35,615 nucleotides of DNA from Candidatus Nanoarchaeia archaeon (GTDB taxonomy: Archaea > Nanobdellota > Nanobdellia > Woesearchaeales > JAQUVJ01): positions 1 to 35,615 of the forward strand of contig JAQUVJ010000013.1 of NCBI GenBank assembly GCA_028693395.1, read 5' to 3'. The position numbers were made by a program, and so were the translations under genes. Positions 9,608 through 19,984 of this stretch are shown piece by piece (position 1 is the first letter of the stretch; every line of letters starts with the position of its first letter). A model generated the notes under the pieces. That model was not told the DNA's origin. It saw only the letters and a list, made by a program, of their open reading frames with translations, and made no database searches.

Positions 9608-10028
9608 TGAAAATATAATAATTGAAAAATGAAAAAAATAAAATAAAAAAAAGTAAGGATAAAAAGTAAAAAAAGTAAGAATAAAAAGTAAAAAAAATAA
9701 AAGTAAAAAGTAAAAAAAATAAAAGTAAAAATAGAAATAAAAAGTAAGAATAAAAAATCAAAAGACAATAGACAAATATTCTTAGTATTTATATAAAAAA
9801 AGATATTATTATATTATCTAAGATAAAAAAATAAATAGAAAAATATTAAAATACAAATACTATATGAAAAATACAAAATAAAAAATATAAAAAAATAATT
9901 ATAATAATAATTATAACAAATTATAAAACATGTAATAACAAATCAAAATAATAATAAATAAATCAAAATAATAATAATGATAACTAAAATAACAGATAAA
10001 ACACAAAAGATAAAAATGGAAGAAAAAA

Positions 10029-12680
10029 ATGGAAGAAAAAAAAATGATATTTAACGGAATCATTCACAAAATAAATCCAATAAATCACTCAAATAACACA
10101 TACATCGAATTATTATGTCAAGATACAAATGGAAAAAAAATAAAAATTGTAGACAAATCATATTCACCATATTTTAGAATTATACTAAATGACGATAATA
10201 ATAAAATTCTTAATAATAACAACGATAATGATATTAATAATAAATCTAAAACAGAATTAATAAATGAATCCAATATAGAATATGAAAGTGAAAATAAAAA
10301 AGAAAATACCAAAGAAGAAATAAATAAAGAAATAGAAAAAGACGAAACTAAAGAATCTGAAAAATTCATAGAAGAATTCATAGAAAAAATAAATACAAAA
10401 CTAGAAAACATACTATCTAAAGCACAAATAACAAAAATAGAAAAAGAAGAAAACAAAAAATACTTCTCGAAAAATGTAAAAACACTAAAAGTATATTACA
10501 ACGATTATACAAAAACAAAAGAAATCGTAGAAGAAATAGAAAAAGAATTGAAAAACTATAAAAATCTAAAAGAAATCGTAGAAGACGATCTTTACATTGG
10601 ATTAAAATATATGGTTGACAAACAATTACTATACAATCACGATATTGAATTAGAAATTAAAGATTACACAACAATCTCACAAACAATCTTTGCAAAAAAT
10701 CTAAAAAAAAACAATATGAAAGACTTAAACACAAACTTTTACAATAAAATTTGTGCATTTGACATAGAAACAGAAATGACAACAAAAGAAATTAATATAG
10801 AAAAAAATGAAATTGTAAGCATATCATTTTACAATGAAAATTTCAACAAAGTTCTAATAAACAATAAAAAAACTAATAAAAACATAGAAGAAATCTCAAA
10901 AAAAAACGAAAAATTAGAAATCTTCGAAAATGAAAAAAATATGCTTCTTAGATTCTGGGAAATAATTAATGAATATTTCATTTTAATTGGATACAATTCT
11001 TTTAATTTCGATATAAAATACATTGTTGAAAGATCATTAATAAATGAAATCAACTTAGAAAACTTAGCAATAAGATATAAAAAATATGAAAATTCCTATA
11101 AAATAGAAAATATACTTCATCTTGATATGTATCAATATTTCAGATACTTCTTATCAAGAGGTGGAGGATTAAAACTAGATTCTTATTCATTAAATAATGT
11201 TTCAAAAAAATTTCTAAACAAATCAAAAATAGAAATTCAAACAAACTTTATATTAGAAAAAATGAATAAAGAAGAAATTGAAAAACTAATTCAATACAAT
11301 CTACATGATAGTCTTTTAACATACGAATTGTTCAAAAAATTCGAATTATCAATTTTTGATTTACTTAATTTAGTAGCACTAAATCTAGAAGATATCACAA
11401 AATCAAGTTCTTCACAAATAATTGAAGCATTTTTAATTTACAATGGAAATCAAGACAATTATTTAGTTCCAAGAAAACCAACAAATGAAGTTAGAAGTTT
11501 TAGAAGCACAAAATACACAATAGGAGCATTCGTTTTCCAACCAGAAAAAGGATTATTCAAGGACGTTTATGTATACGATTTTAGAAGTCTTTATCCAAGC
11601 ATAATAAGTGCATATAACATCTGTCCAACAACAATTTTAAAATCAATAAAAGGAATAGATGAAAAAGATTACAACAAAGTTACCATGGAAAAAGAATTAG
11701 AACTACAAATAGGAAAAATTTATTTTTTAAACAAAGAAAAAGGATTAATACCAAAAAACATAGAAAAAATTCTTACAGAAAGATTTGAAATTAAAGATCA
11801 AATGAAAAAAGCAAATGGATTAGAAAAAGAAATCTTAAAAGCAAGATCAACATCATTAAAAATAATTGCAAACTCAATATATGGATATCTAGGTTTTGCA
11901 CTTTCAAGATGGTATTCTCACGATGCATCACAAGCAATTACAGCCTACGCAAGAAATCTAATAAAACAAGTCATAGAAGACATTTCAAATTTTGGATGTA
12001 AAATCATTTATTCAGATACCGACTCAGTTTTCTTTCAAAAAAATAATAAATCAGAAAAAGAAATAGATGAATTCATTTTAAACTTAAATAAAAATTTTAA
12101 AAATCCAATATTTTTAGAAAAAGATGGTTTTTTTGATAACTCCCTTTTTGTTGGAGTAAAAAAAAGATATGCAATGTATTCAAAATCAAAAGATGAATTC
12201 AAGATAACAGGATTTGAAACAATAAGAAGTGATTCAACACAAATTGTAAGAGAAACACAAAAAGAAATAATAAATCTATTACTAAAAGAAAACAACATAG
12301 AATCAGCAAAAGAATATTTCAAAAAAGTTGTTGAAGATTTAAGACAAAAAAAGATAGAAAAAGAAAAATTAATCATAACCTATAAATTATCAAAAAATGT
12401 TTCAGATTATGTACAAAATGCCCCACACGTAGTACTTGCTAAAAGTATGATAGAAAAAGGAATGAATGTAAAAAAAGGATTATTATTAAAATACATAATA
12501 GAACAAGGAGATTCAAACATTGCAAATAGAGCAAAACTATTAGAAGATAGTGAAAATTATGATTCTGAATATTACATTAATAAACATTTAGTTCCAAGTT
12601 GTGAAGATTTTTTCTCAATTTTTAACATTGACATAAGCAAATTAATTTCAAAGCAAAATGATCTAAGTAGTTTTTGGTGA
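10029..12680 (+). CDS. Family B DNA polymerase with N/E/K-rich insertion
   Basis: Exo I ICAFDIETEM, motif A DFRSLYPSII, motif B KIIANSIYGYLGF, motif C YSDTDSVF. Start may be M at 10029 or MIFNGII at 10044. Confidence 0.95.
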   Translation: MEEKKMIFNGIIHKINPINHSNNTYIELLCQDTNGKKIKIVDKSYSPYFRIILNDDNNKILNNNNDNDINNKSKTELINESNIEYESENKKENTKEEINKEIEKDETKESEKFIEEFIEKINTKLENILSKAQITKIEKEENKKYFSKNVKTLKVYYNDYTKTKEIVEEIEKELKNYKNLKEIVEDDLYIGLKYMVDKQLLYNHDIELEIKDYTTISQTIFAKNLKKNNMKDLNTNFYNKICAFDIETEMTTKEINIEKNEIVSISFYNENFNKVLINNKKTNKNIEEISKKNEKLEIFENEKNMLLRFWEIINEYFILIGYNSFNFDIKYIVERSLINEINLENLAIRYKKYENSYKIENILHLDMYQYFRYFLSRGGGLKLDSYSLNNVSKKFLNKSKIEIQTNFILEKMNKEEIEKLIQYNLHDSLLTYELFKKFELSIFDLLNLVALNLEDITKSSSSQIIEAFLIYNGNQDNYLVPRKPTNEVRSFRSTKYTIGAFVFQPEKGLFKDVYVYDFRSLYPSIISAYNICPTTILKSIKGIDEKDYNKVTMEKELELQIGKIYFLNKEKGLIPKNIEKILTERFEIKDQMKKANGLEKEILKARSTSLKIIANSIYGYLGFALSRWYSHDASQAITAYARNLIKQVIEDISNFGCKIIYSDTDSVFFQKNNKSEKEIDEFILNLNKNFKNPIFLEKDGFFDNSLFVGVKKRYAMYSKSKDEFKITGFETIRSDSTQIVRETQKEIINLLLKENNIESAKEYFKKVVEDLRQKKIEKEKLIITYKLSKNVSDYVQNAPHVVLAKSMIEKGMNVKKGLLLKYIIEQGDSNIANRAKLLEDSENYDSEYYINKHLVPSCEDFFSIFNIDISKLISKQNDLSSFW

Positions 12681-12733
12681 TATTGTATAATAATAAATTA
12701 AAAGAATAAAAATTAAAAAAAATAAAGAAAAAA

Positions 12734-15349
12734 TTAAGAAATGATGATTGCTGGTTTTCCAGGCATTGATTGTTTTGCCTTTTGTTCTTTTGAATCATCA
12801 GATTTTATTATTTCCACTTTACAATCGAATTCTTTTTCTATATTTTCCTTAATTTCTTCTATTAATTCGAATTCTTTTTCAAATGAAATATATTCTGGTA
12901 GAGATCCTGTTTTTATTATCTTTGGTAATATTTTCATAACCTCTTGTCCATGAACTTTTAAATCAGATTGCATAATTTTTGGAATTATTTCATTTGGATT
13001 TTTATGTATTAAAAGTAATTCTTTTATTTTGTCATATAAATCATATTTCCATTTTTGTGCTACAAATAACTCTATTTTATTTATTTTTTCTATTTTTACT
13101 AATTTTTGAACTTGTAATATATCTAATCTTGTATTTTCTATGTATTTGTCGGCAAAATCAAAATCTGGATTTATTTTAGATTCATCTAATATAGGCCATG
13201 ATTCCTTTGAAATATATGTTTTATTTCCTAAATTATTCCACATTTCTTCTGCTATGTGTGGACAAAATAATGAAAACATTTTTAAAAATATTTCTAAGTT
13301 TTCTTTACTTTCTTTTGTTTCAAATGATTCAAAAAGTTCTCTTAATTTTATAATTGCTATGTTGTATTTCATTTGTTCTATTAATTCATCAACTTGTTTT
13401 AGTGTTGTATGAATTCTACTATCAGTTCTTTCATTTGATTTTCCTATTTCTACAGATTCAAAATATGATTTTACTTTGTTAACAAATCTTGCAGTACTAT
13501 CAAGTCCTTTATCGTCCCAATTAAAATTAGATTCTGGTCCTGCAACTGAAACTACATATAATCTTAAAACATCTGCTCCAAATTTATCAATAATTTCTGT
13601 TACGTCAACTGTATTTCCTAAAGATTTTGACATTTTATTTCCGTCATTTCCATGAACCATTCCTTGATTAAAAAGTTTTAATGCTGGTTCATCAAAATTT
13701 ACTAATCCTAAATCTCTTAGAAATTTTGTATAAAATCTAAAATAAATTAAATGCATGCAAGCGTGTTCTTTTCCTCCAATATACAAATCTATTGGATTCC
13801 AGTAATTTGCTAATTCTTTGTTAAATATTTCTTTATCATTTTGTGGATCAGCATATCTTAGATTATACCATGAAGAATTTACAAAAGTATCCATTGTATC
13901 TGTTACTCTTTTAGCTGGTGCTCCACATTTTGGGCATATTGTATTTACAAAAGATTTACTTGTTTCAAGTGGATTACCTTTTCCAAATTCAACATCAGTT
14001 GGTAGTCTTAATGGTAAATCCTTTTCTTCTAAACAAACATCTCCACATTTTGGACATGTAATTACAGGAATTGGAGTTCCCCAATATCTTTGTCTTGAAA
14101 TTAACCAATCTCTAAGTCTATAATTAACTGTATCTTTACCTTTTCCTAATTCTTTTAATTTATTAGTAATTATTTTTATTGCTTTTCTATTTTCAAGTCC
14201 GTCAAATTCATTAGAATTTATTAAAATTCCATCTTCAATAAATGCATCTTCTAAATCTTCAACCTTTAAAATCTTATTTTTAGGGGTAATAACTACTTTC
14301 ATTGGTATATTATATTTTTTTGCAAATTCAAAATCTCTTTTATCATGTGTTGGAACTCCCATAACAACTCCACTTCCATAATCTGCTAAAACAAAATTTC
14401 CTGCATAAACTGGCACTTTTTCATTAGTTAATGGATGTATTGCATAAGATCCTGTAAAAATTCCTTCTTTTTCTAATTTATCGATGTCTTCAGAACTAAC
14501 TGAATTTTGTTTTTTTACAAATTTTTTAACATTTTCAAGATTTTCTTTTGTTGTTAATTCTAAAAGTCTTGAATGTTGAGCAGAAATTACTAAAAAAGTA
14601 ACTCCCATTAATGTATCTGGTCTTGTTGTGAAAACTTCCCAATCTTCATTATTAATATTGAATTTTACAAGTGTACCTGTACTTTTTCCTATCCAATTAT
14701 TTTGTAATTTTGTAATAAAAGAAGGCCATCCTTCAAGTTTTGAAAAATCACTTAATTCTTCAGCATATTGTGTTGTTTTAAAATACCATTGTTCTAAATG
14801 TTTTATTTCTACATCAGTATCTTCATGTCTCCAACATTTTCCATTATGAACTTGTTCGTTTGCAAGTACAGTATTACATTTTGGACACCAATTTACAGCT
14901 GATTTTTTTTTATAAGCAAGACCTTTTTTAAACATTTGAATAAATATCCATTGATCCCATTTAAAGAATTTTTCATCAGATGTACTAAGTACTCTTGACC
15001 AATCATAAGTTATTCCTAATCTTTTTTGTTGTCTAATAAAATTAGCAATAGAATTTGTAGTATAATCTTTTGGATTGACATTTGCTTTAATTGCAGCATT
15101 TTCCGCAGGAAGTCCAAATGAATCATATCCCATAGGATGTAATACATTAAAACCTTTTAATTTTTTATATCTAGCATAAACATCTCCAATAGTGTAATTG
15201 AATGCATGTCCTACGTGTAAACCAGCAGAACTTGGATATGGAAACATTTCGAGAACATAGTATTTTGGTTTGTCATTTTTTTCTACTTTAAAGACTTCAT
15301 CTTTTTCCCATTTTTCTTGCCATTTTGTTTCTATTTCTTTTGTTTCCAT
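12734..15349 (-). CDS. leuS: Leucyl-tRNA synthetase, bacterial-type
   Basis: MFPYPSSAGLHVGHAFNYTIGDVYARYKKLKGFNVLHPMGYDSFGLPAENAAI; TTRPDTLMGVTFLVI; DTMDTFVNSSWYNLRYADP; YIGGKEHACMHLIYFRFYTKFLRD; KMSKSLGN. Confidence 0.95.
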   Translation of the reverse strand: METKEIETKWQEKWEKDEVFKVEKNDKPKYYVLEMFPYPSSAGLHVGHAFNYTIGDVYARYKKLKGFNVLHPMGYDSFGLPAENAAIKANVNPKDYTTNSIANFIRQQKRLGITYDWSRVLSTSDEKFFKWDQWIFIQMFKKGLAYKKKSAVNWCPKCNTVLANEQVHNGKCWRHEDTDVEIKHLEQWYFKTTQYAEELSDFSKLEGWPSFITKLQNNWIGKSTGTLVKFNINNEDWEVFTTRPDTLMGVTFLVISAQHSRLLELTTKENLENVKKFVKKQNSVSSEDIDKLEKEGIFTGSYAIHPLTNEKVPVYAGNFVLADYGSGVVMGVPTHDKRDFEFAKKYNIPMKVVITPKNKILKVEDLEDAFIEDGILINSNEFDGLENRKAIKIITNKLKELGKGKDTVNYRLRDWLISRQRYWGTPIPVITCPKCGDVCLEEKDLPLRLPTDVEFGKGNPLETSKSFVNTICPKCGAPAKRVTDTMDTFVNSSWYNLRYADPQNDKEIFNKELANYWNPIDLYIGGKEHACMHLIYFRFYTKFLRDLGLVNFDEPALKLFNQGMVHGNDGNKMSKSLGNTVDVTEIIDKFGADVLRLYVVSVAGPESNFNWDDKGLDSTARFVNKVKSYFESVEIGKSNERTDSRIHTTLKQVDELIEQMKYNIAIIKLRELFESFETKESKENLEIFLKMFSLFCPHIAEEMWNNLGNKTYISKESWPILDESKINPDFDFADKYIENTRLDILQVQKLVKIEKINKIELFVAQKWKYDLYDKIKELLLIHKNPNEIIPKIMQSDLKVHGQEVMKILPKIIKTGSLPEYISFEKEFELIEEIKENIEKEFDCKVEIIKSDDSKEQKAKQSMPGKPAIIIS

Positions 15350-15440
15350 TTTATTTACCTTGTTTTTTATGTTTATTATTATTTTTATTGTTTTTATTTA
15401 TTATCTTTATATATTTTTTTGTTTTTTTATATATTATTGT

Positions 15441-15490
15441 TTTTCATGTTTTCCATGTTTTCCATGTTTTTCATGTTTTTCATATTTTTC
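15441..15490. repeat. Short tandem repeat, about 11-bp units (ttttccatgtt)
   Basis: ttttcatgttttccatgttttccatgtttttcatgtttttcat. Confidence 0.8.
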
Positions 15491-15517
15491 TTCTTTTTTT
15501 TACTTTATTTTTTACTC

Positions 15518-15838
15518 TTATTTTTTTAAGGAATCTTTTTCTTTAAAATTGTTTAGATGTGGTTTAGTTCTATAATTAAATCTTGTTATCTTATTACAAT
15601 TTAAGCAAGTGTAAGTGACTTTATGATTATTAATTCTTATTCTTACATTTTCAGGTTTAAAAAATGTATTACAATATTTACAATATTCATTCTTTTTTTT
15701 TTGCAATTTTATATTATGTTTCATTGCCATCTTTTTTGCCAAAATAATATTTTCTTTTTCAACTTCAGGATATTTTCTGGCAATTGAAAAAATATTATCA
15801 ATTATTTCCATAACTTTTCTTTTTGAAATTTTTATCAT
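15518..15838 (-). CDS. rnp4: RNase P protein component 4 (Rpp21/Rpr2)
   Basis: Basic 106-aa protein with CKYCNTFFKPENVRIRINNHKVTYTCLNCNKITRFNYR (two CxxC zinc-ribbon halves). Confidence 0.85.
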   Translation of the reverse strand: MIKISKRKVMEIIDNIFSIARKYPEVEKENIILAKKMAMKHNIKLQKKKNEYCKYCNTFFKPENVRIRINNHKVTYTCLNCNKITRFNYRTKPHLNNFKEKDSLKK

Positions 15839-16021
15839 AGATTATAGAAAAATCTTTTATTAATTTAAATTTAATGTTATTTTATTATTATTTTAATCTA
15901 GTCATGCTGTTTTATATTATTTATAATAACAATAAAAAAATAAAAAATTAAAAATAAGAGATGAAAAATAAAATTGATATCAAACAATAAATCTTTTATA
16001 TTAGAAAGTTAATCAATCCCC

Positions 16022-16696
16022 ATGGTTATTAAAGAAAACGATTTAAAATTATCGGATTTTATAAAAATAAATTCTAAAAAAGTTGCTATTTTTGACATAG
16101 ATGATACTTTATTAAAAACATCAGAATCTCTTCATGAATATATTCAAGATTTATTTGGAATACAAATGCCAATAAGCTCTTGTTGGGACTATAGTGATAT
16201 AATTGATTATTTGAAAAAAAGTATATCAGTTGAAGATGAAATGTATAAAGAAATTCAAAGACTTGGAACTGATGAATGGTTTACAAGTTTTTTTTATTCT
16301 GAACATGGTCAAAATATTCCTTTGGAATCTGAAAACATTTATAGAATTTTAAATTATCTAAAAAATAATGAATATAATATTGTTTTTTTAACAAGTCGTC
16401 CAATGGATAAAGAAATTGCAACACTTAATAATCTTGCAAAACATGATTTACAAGATTATAGCGTAATTCATTGGTATGGAAGTAAGATCAATTTTTTAGA
16501 TAATAATTATGAATATGTAATTTTTGAAGATGCACCACATCATATAAAAGATTACTTAACAAATGATAAAGTAAAAAAAATTTTTTACATTCCGAAATCA
16601 TTTAATTTAGAATTAAGAGATTTAAAAGATGATAAATTAATTGAAAATATAAATTATGAAAACATAATAGATTATTTAGAAAATATTGATATTTAA
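16022..16696 (+). CDS. HAD superfamily hydrolase (5'-nucleotidase-like)
   Basis: VAIFDIDDTLLKT (DxDxT), FLTSRPMDKE, EYVIFEDAPHHI. Confidence 0.75.
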   Translation: MVIKENDLKLSDFIKINSKKVAIFDIDDTLLKTSESLHEYIQDLFGIQMPISSCWDYSDIIDYLKKSISVEDEMYKEIQRLGTDEWFTSFFYSEHGQNIPLESENIYRILNYLKNNEYNIVFLTSRPMDKEIATLNNLAKHDLQDYSVIHWYGSKINFLDNNYEYVIFEDAPHHIKDYLTNDKVKKIFYIPKSFNLELRDLKDDKLIENINYENIIDYLENIDI

Positions 16697-16804
16697 ATAA
16701 AAATAATGTTAAAATATAAATAAAATATAAATAAAAGTATAACAAAAAATAGTGAAAAATTAAATAAAGAATATAAAATATAATAAAAAGAATTAAAAAA
16801 AAAG

Positions 16805-17746
16805 ATGATTTTCATGGAAAAAAGAAAAGAAATGAAAGAAAATTTAGTTGATAAAAAAAATACAACTAAAAAAGATGTAAAGCAATCAAAAAAAAATGAA
16901 ACATCAAAAACATTAAAATCAAAAACATCAGAAACAGAATCGAAAAAAAAATCGACAAATACAACTAAAAAATCTACTTTTAAATATGATAAAAATGATG
17001 TTTATATTGTTGTTCCAGCATATAATCAAGAAAAAACTATTGTTCCAGTTATTAATTCATTAAGAAAAGAAGATTACAATAACATAATTGTTATAGATGA
17101 TGGATCTAGTGATAATACATATAAACTTGCACTAAAAGAAAAAGTTTTCACATTAATTCATAAATTAAATTTAGGACAAGGTGCTGCTTTACAAACTGGT
17201 TTTGAATTTGCATTGAAACAAAAAGCAAAAGTAATTGTTACATTTGATTCAGATGGACAACATAGAGCAAAAGATATCGATAAAATCGTCAAACCTATTT
17301 TTGAAGGATTTGATGTTAGTTTAGGAACAAGATTTAATCAAAATTCACAAGCAATAAATATGCCATTTAGTAGAAAAGTTATATTAAAAGGTGGTCTTTT
17401 GTTTACTAAAATTGTTTCAAGAATTGATGTAACAGATACTCATAATGGTTTTAGAGCATTTTCTTATGATGCATTAAAAAAAATAAAAATAACTTTTAAT
17501 AGAATGGAACATGCATCAGAGATATTAGATTTAATTACTAAATATAAATTAAAATATAAAGAAGTTCCTGTAATAATTGAATATTCAGAGGAATCATTAA
17601 AAGCAGGTCAGTCATCATTGAATGCTATAAATATTGCTTCTAAAATCATTTATAGAAAGCTTTTTGGTTTTACAAAAAATGAAAAAGAGTTATTAAAACA
17701 TACAAAATTAATAAGGAAAGATTCCATAGAAAATGCTAAGAGATAA
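16805..17746 (+). CDS. Family 2 glycosyltransferase (dolichol-phosphate mannosyltransferase-like) with K/T/S-rich N-terminal tail
   Basis: VYIVVPAYNQEKTI, IVIDDGSSDNTY, LGQGAALQTGFEFAL, VTFDSDGQH, DTHNGFRAFS. Confidence 0.9.
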   Translation: MIFMEKRKEMKENLVDKKNTTKKDVKQSKKNETSKTLKSKTSETESKKKSTNTTKKSTFKYDKNDVYIVVPAYNQEKTIVPVINSLRKEDYNNIIVIDDGSSDNTYKLALKEKVFTLIHKLNLGQGAALQTGFEFALKQKAKVIVTFDSDGQHRAKDIDKIVKPIFEGFDVSLGTRFNQNSQAINMPFSRKVILKGGLLFTKIVSRIDVTDTHNGFRAFSYDALKKIKITFNRMEHASEILDLITKYKLKYKEVPVIIEYSEESLKAGQSSLNAINIASKIIYRKLFGFTKNEKELLKHTKLIRKDSIENAKR

Positions 17747-17958
17747 ATTATTTTAGTTTATTGTTTTTTATGATTATTTTTTTGATTTTATTAATTTTTA
17801 ATTTTTATTTTGTTTTTATTTATTTATATTTTAATTTTTTTGTTTTATTTTTTTATTATCATAATATTTATTATTTTAAATCAATTTCTAAAATCTTATT
17901 TTTGAATTTCATCTTAAATCTTCTTTTTAACTCCATCTTAATATTTTATCTTTGAATT

Positions 17959-19737
17959 TTACTTTTGAACTGGAGGTCTATTATTGTTGTTATTATTACT
18001 AAAATGATTATTATTTCCTATTATGTTATTTTTCTTTTTTAATCTATTTAATTTGTTTTTTTTGTTTTTTTTATTTGATTTTTTATTCCTATTTATCATT
18101 TCTTTTCTTATTCTTTTATATGTTTCTAATTCTTTTGTGAAATATTCTTTTATTTTTTCATATTGATATATGTTGAAATTTATTTGTTGTAAAATTGTTC
18201 TAATTAGAAATCTTATTGGCTGATAATCTTCTATTATATAATGAATCGCTAATTGTGTATTGTTACACATTCTTATGTAATCAATGTGTTTGTTATAAAA
18301 CACTTGATTTGTTTTTAGTTGATTTATATCCATTTCTTTTGAATTTTGTAATTCATAAACTAATTTATTATAATTTTCAGACATTAATTTATATTTTGAT
18401 AAGATCTTTGATAATTTTTCTTTGTTAATATTTTTTAAAATATCTTGAACATCTTTTTGTTTTAAAAAACTTACAATTTCTTTTTCGTAAAAATCTAGAT
18501 TTGAGATGTTAAAGAAGAAATTTTTTATAATATATTCTATGTTATCAATAGGCCATACTTCATTTAATATTTCCTCGATACTCATTATTTCATAATTTAT
18601 TGTATCAATGATTTCACTTAAATAATTATTTATTTCTTCTTCTAAAAATTTTATGATTTCATCAAAGTTTTTTACTTTTGAATTTAATAAATTTAAAATT
18701 GATAATTCCTGAAGTGCATATCCTAATTTCTTTATAGGTTCTTTTTGTATTTTTTTATCAAATCTTTTGTGATCTTTTTCTATAACTTCATTTATATAAT
18801 TTTTTAATACATCATAAAGATGAGGATTTTGTTCTTTTATTTCTTCCATTAATGCTAATAATAATTTTTCAAATTTTTTATGATTTTTAAATGTGTTTTT
18901 CTTTTCTTTTTCAATTATTTTTTTTAATTTGTTTTTTCTTTTTTCAAATATTTTAATTTTATTATTATTTTCTTTTTCTTTTTTGATTTCTTCTTTATTA
19001 TTTTTTCTTTCTTCTTTAATGTTAATTTTATTTTTTTCTTTTTTGTTTCTTTCTTTTTTAATTTTTTCTTTGTATACTTTTTCTTTTCTAATTGGTCTTG
19101 CATTACCTTTATTTGATTTAAAAACTTCGAATTCTGCAAATCTAGATCTGAAAAATTTATTATATATTGTCGCAAAAACTCCAAAAAATAAAAATATTTG
19201 ATAGATCCAAATAAAAATATTTAGATAATTTAATGTTTCTCTTGGAATTGTAATGTTTCTTGATTGACTAAGTATTATTCTTATAATTATGTAAAATGGT
19301 AATATAACAAGGATTGCTGTTATAAAACTAAATGATTCTTCGTTTTTTTCAAATCTACTTCTTATTCCTTTATATAACATTATGCAAACAGGTATTGCAA
19401 AGATAAAAAATAAGATTAATCCTAATTCGTATAAATTTTTAAATTTTCCAAAAATTCCAAGACTTAAAGAATATGCACTTGATATTCCAAAGATTAAACC
19501 AAGAGCATATGATATTGAGTAACTACCATTACCATCACTACCCTGTAAATATTCACTCAAGATATTTGATAATATTGATATAAAGAAAAAAGATAAGAAA
19601 AATGAATCAATAAAAAAGGAGTATTTTAAATAAAAATTCATAAAAGAATGTGAGGAAGGAAGGAAATTTAGTCCTATAATTAATAGTGATAAAAAAGAAA
19701 AAATTGTTGTGAATATTTTGTTGATATTTTGATCCAT
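17959..19737 (-). CDS. Hypothetical multi-pass membrane protein with long K/E/N-rich C-terminal domain
   Basis: 592 aa; about five hydrophobic segments in residues 1-195, then a charged KE-rich linker and helical region ending NHFSNNNNNNRPPVQK. Confidence 0.7.
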   Translation of the reverse strand: MDQNINKIFTTIFSFLSLLIIGLNFLPSSHSFMNFYLKYSFFIDSFFLSFFFISILSNILSEYLQGSDGNGSYSISYALGLIFGISSAYSLSLGIFGKFKNLYELGLILFFIFAIPVCIMLYKGIRSRFEKNEESFSFITAILVILPFYIIIRIILSQSRNITIPRETLNYLNIFIWIYQIFLFFGVFATIYNKFFRSRFAEFEVFKSNKGNARPIRKEKVYKEKIKKERNKKEKNKINIKEERKNNKEEIKKEKENNNKIKIFEKRKNKLKKIIEKEKKNTFKNHKKFEKLLLALMEEIKEQNPHLYDVLKNYINEVIEKDHKRFDKKIQKEPIKKLGYALQELSILNLLNSKVKNFDEIIKFLEEEINNYLSEIIDTINYEIMSIEEILNEVWPIDNIEYIIKNFFFNISNLDFYEKEIVSFLKQKDVQDILKNINKEKLSKILSKYKLMSENYNKLVYELQNSKEMDINQLKTNQVFYNKHIDYIRMCNNTQLAIHYIIEDYQPIRFLIRTILQQINFNIYQYEKIKEYFTKELETYKRIRKEMINRNKKSNKKNKKNKLNRLKKKNNIIGNNNHFSNNNNNNRPPVQK

Positions 19738-19984
19738 GTCTTTATAATAAAGAATTGGTTTATAAGATTTTTTATTATTTTTTCTATAATTTATAATTTC
19801 TTTATTTTTTTGATTAATTTTTTAATTTCTATGATGTTTATTTTTTATTTTTTAATATTGTTTTTTAATATTTATTTTAAATCTTTATAATATTCTTTTG
19901 TTTTATAATATCATTTATTATATCTTATATTTTATTTTTATATATTATGATATTATTACAATTTAACACGTAATTCTATATAAT

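Noticed and set aside
9507-9768. Minus-strand F/Y-rich ORFs (84 and 63 aa)
   Set aside because: Antisense of an A-rich spacer with an (AAT)n tract.
10118-10456. 112-aa Ser/Leu-rich minus-strand ORF
   Set aside because: Antisense shadow of the PolB low-complexity insertion.
10029-12680. Possible intein in PolB
   Set aside because: Polymerase motifs A, B and C are uninterrupted; the extra sequence is low-complexity N/E/K without splicing motifs.
15270-15575. Three plus-strand F/C-rich ORFs
   Set aside because: Overlapping frames in the T-rich leuS/rnp4 spacer; repetitive CFPCFPCFSCFS comes from the 11-bp repeat.
17761-17955. Plus-strand 64-aa F/L/Y-rich ORF
   Set aside because: T-rich intergenic sequence between convergent genes; no Shine-Dalgarno.
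18924-19184. 86-aa Lys-rich minus-strand ORF
   Set aside because: Alternative frame within the 592-aa membrane protein; composition follows A-rich codons.
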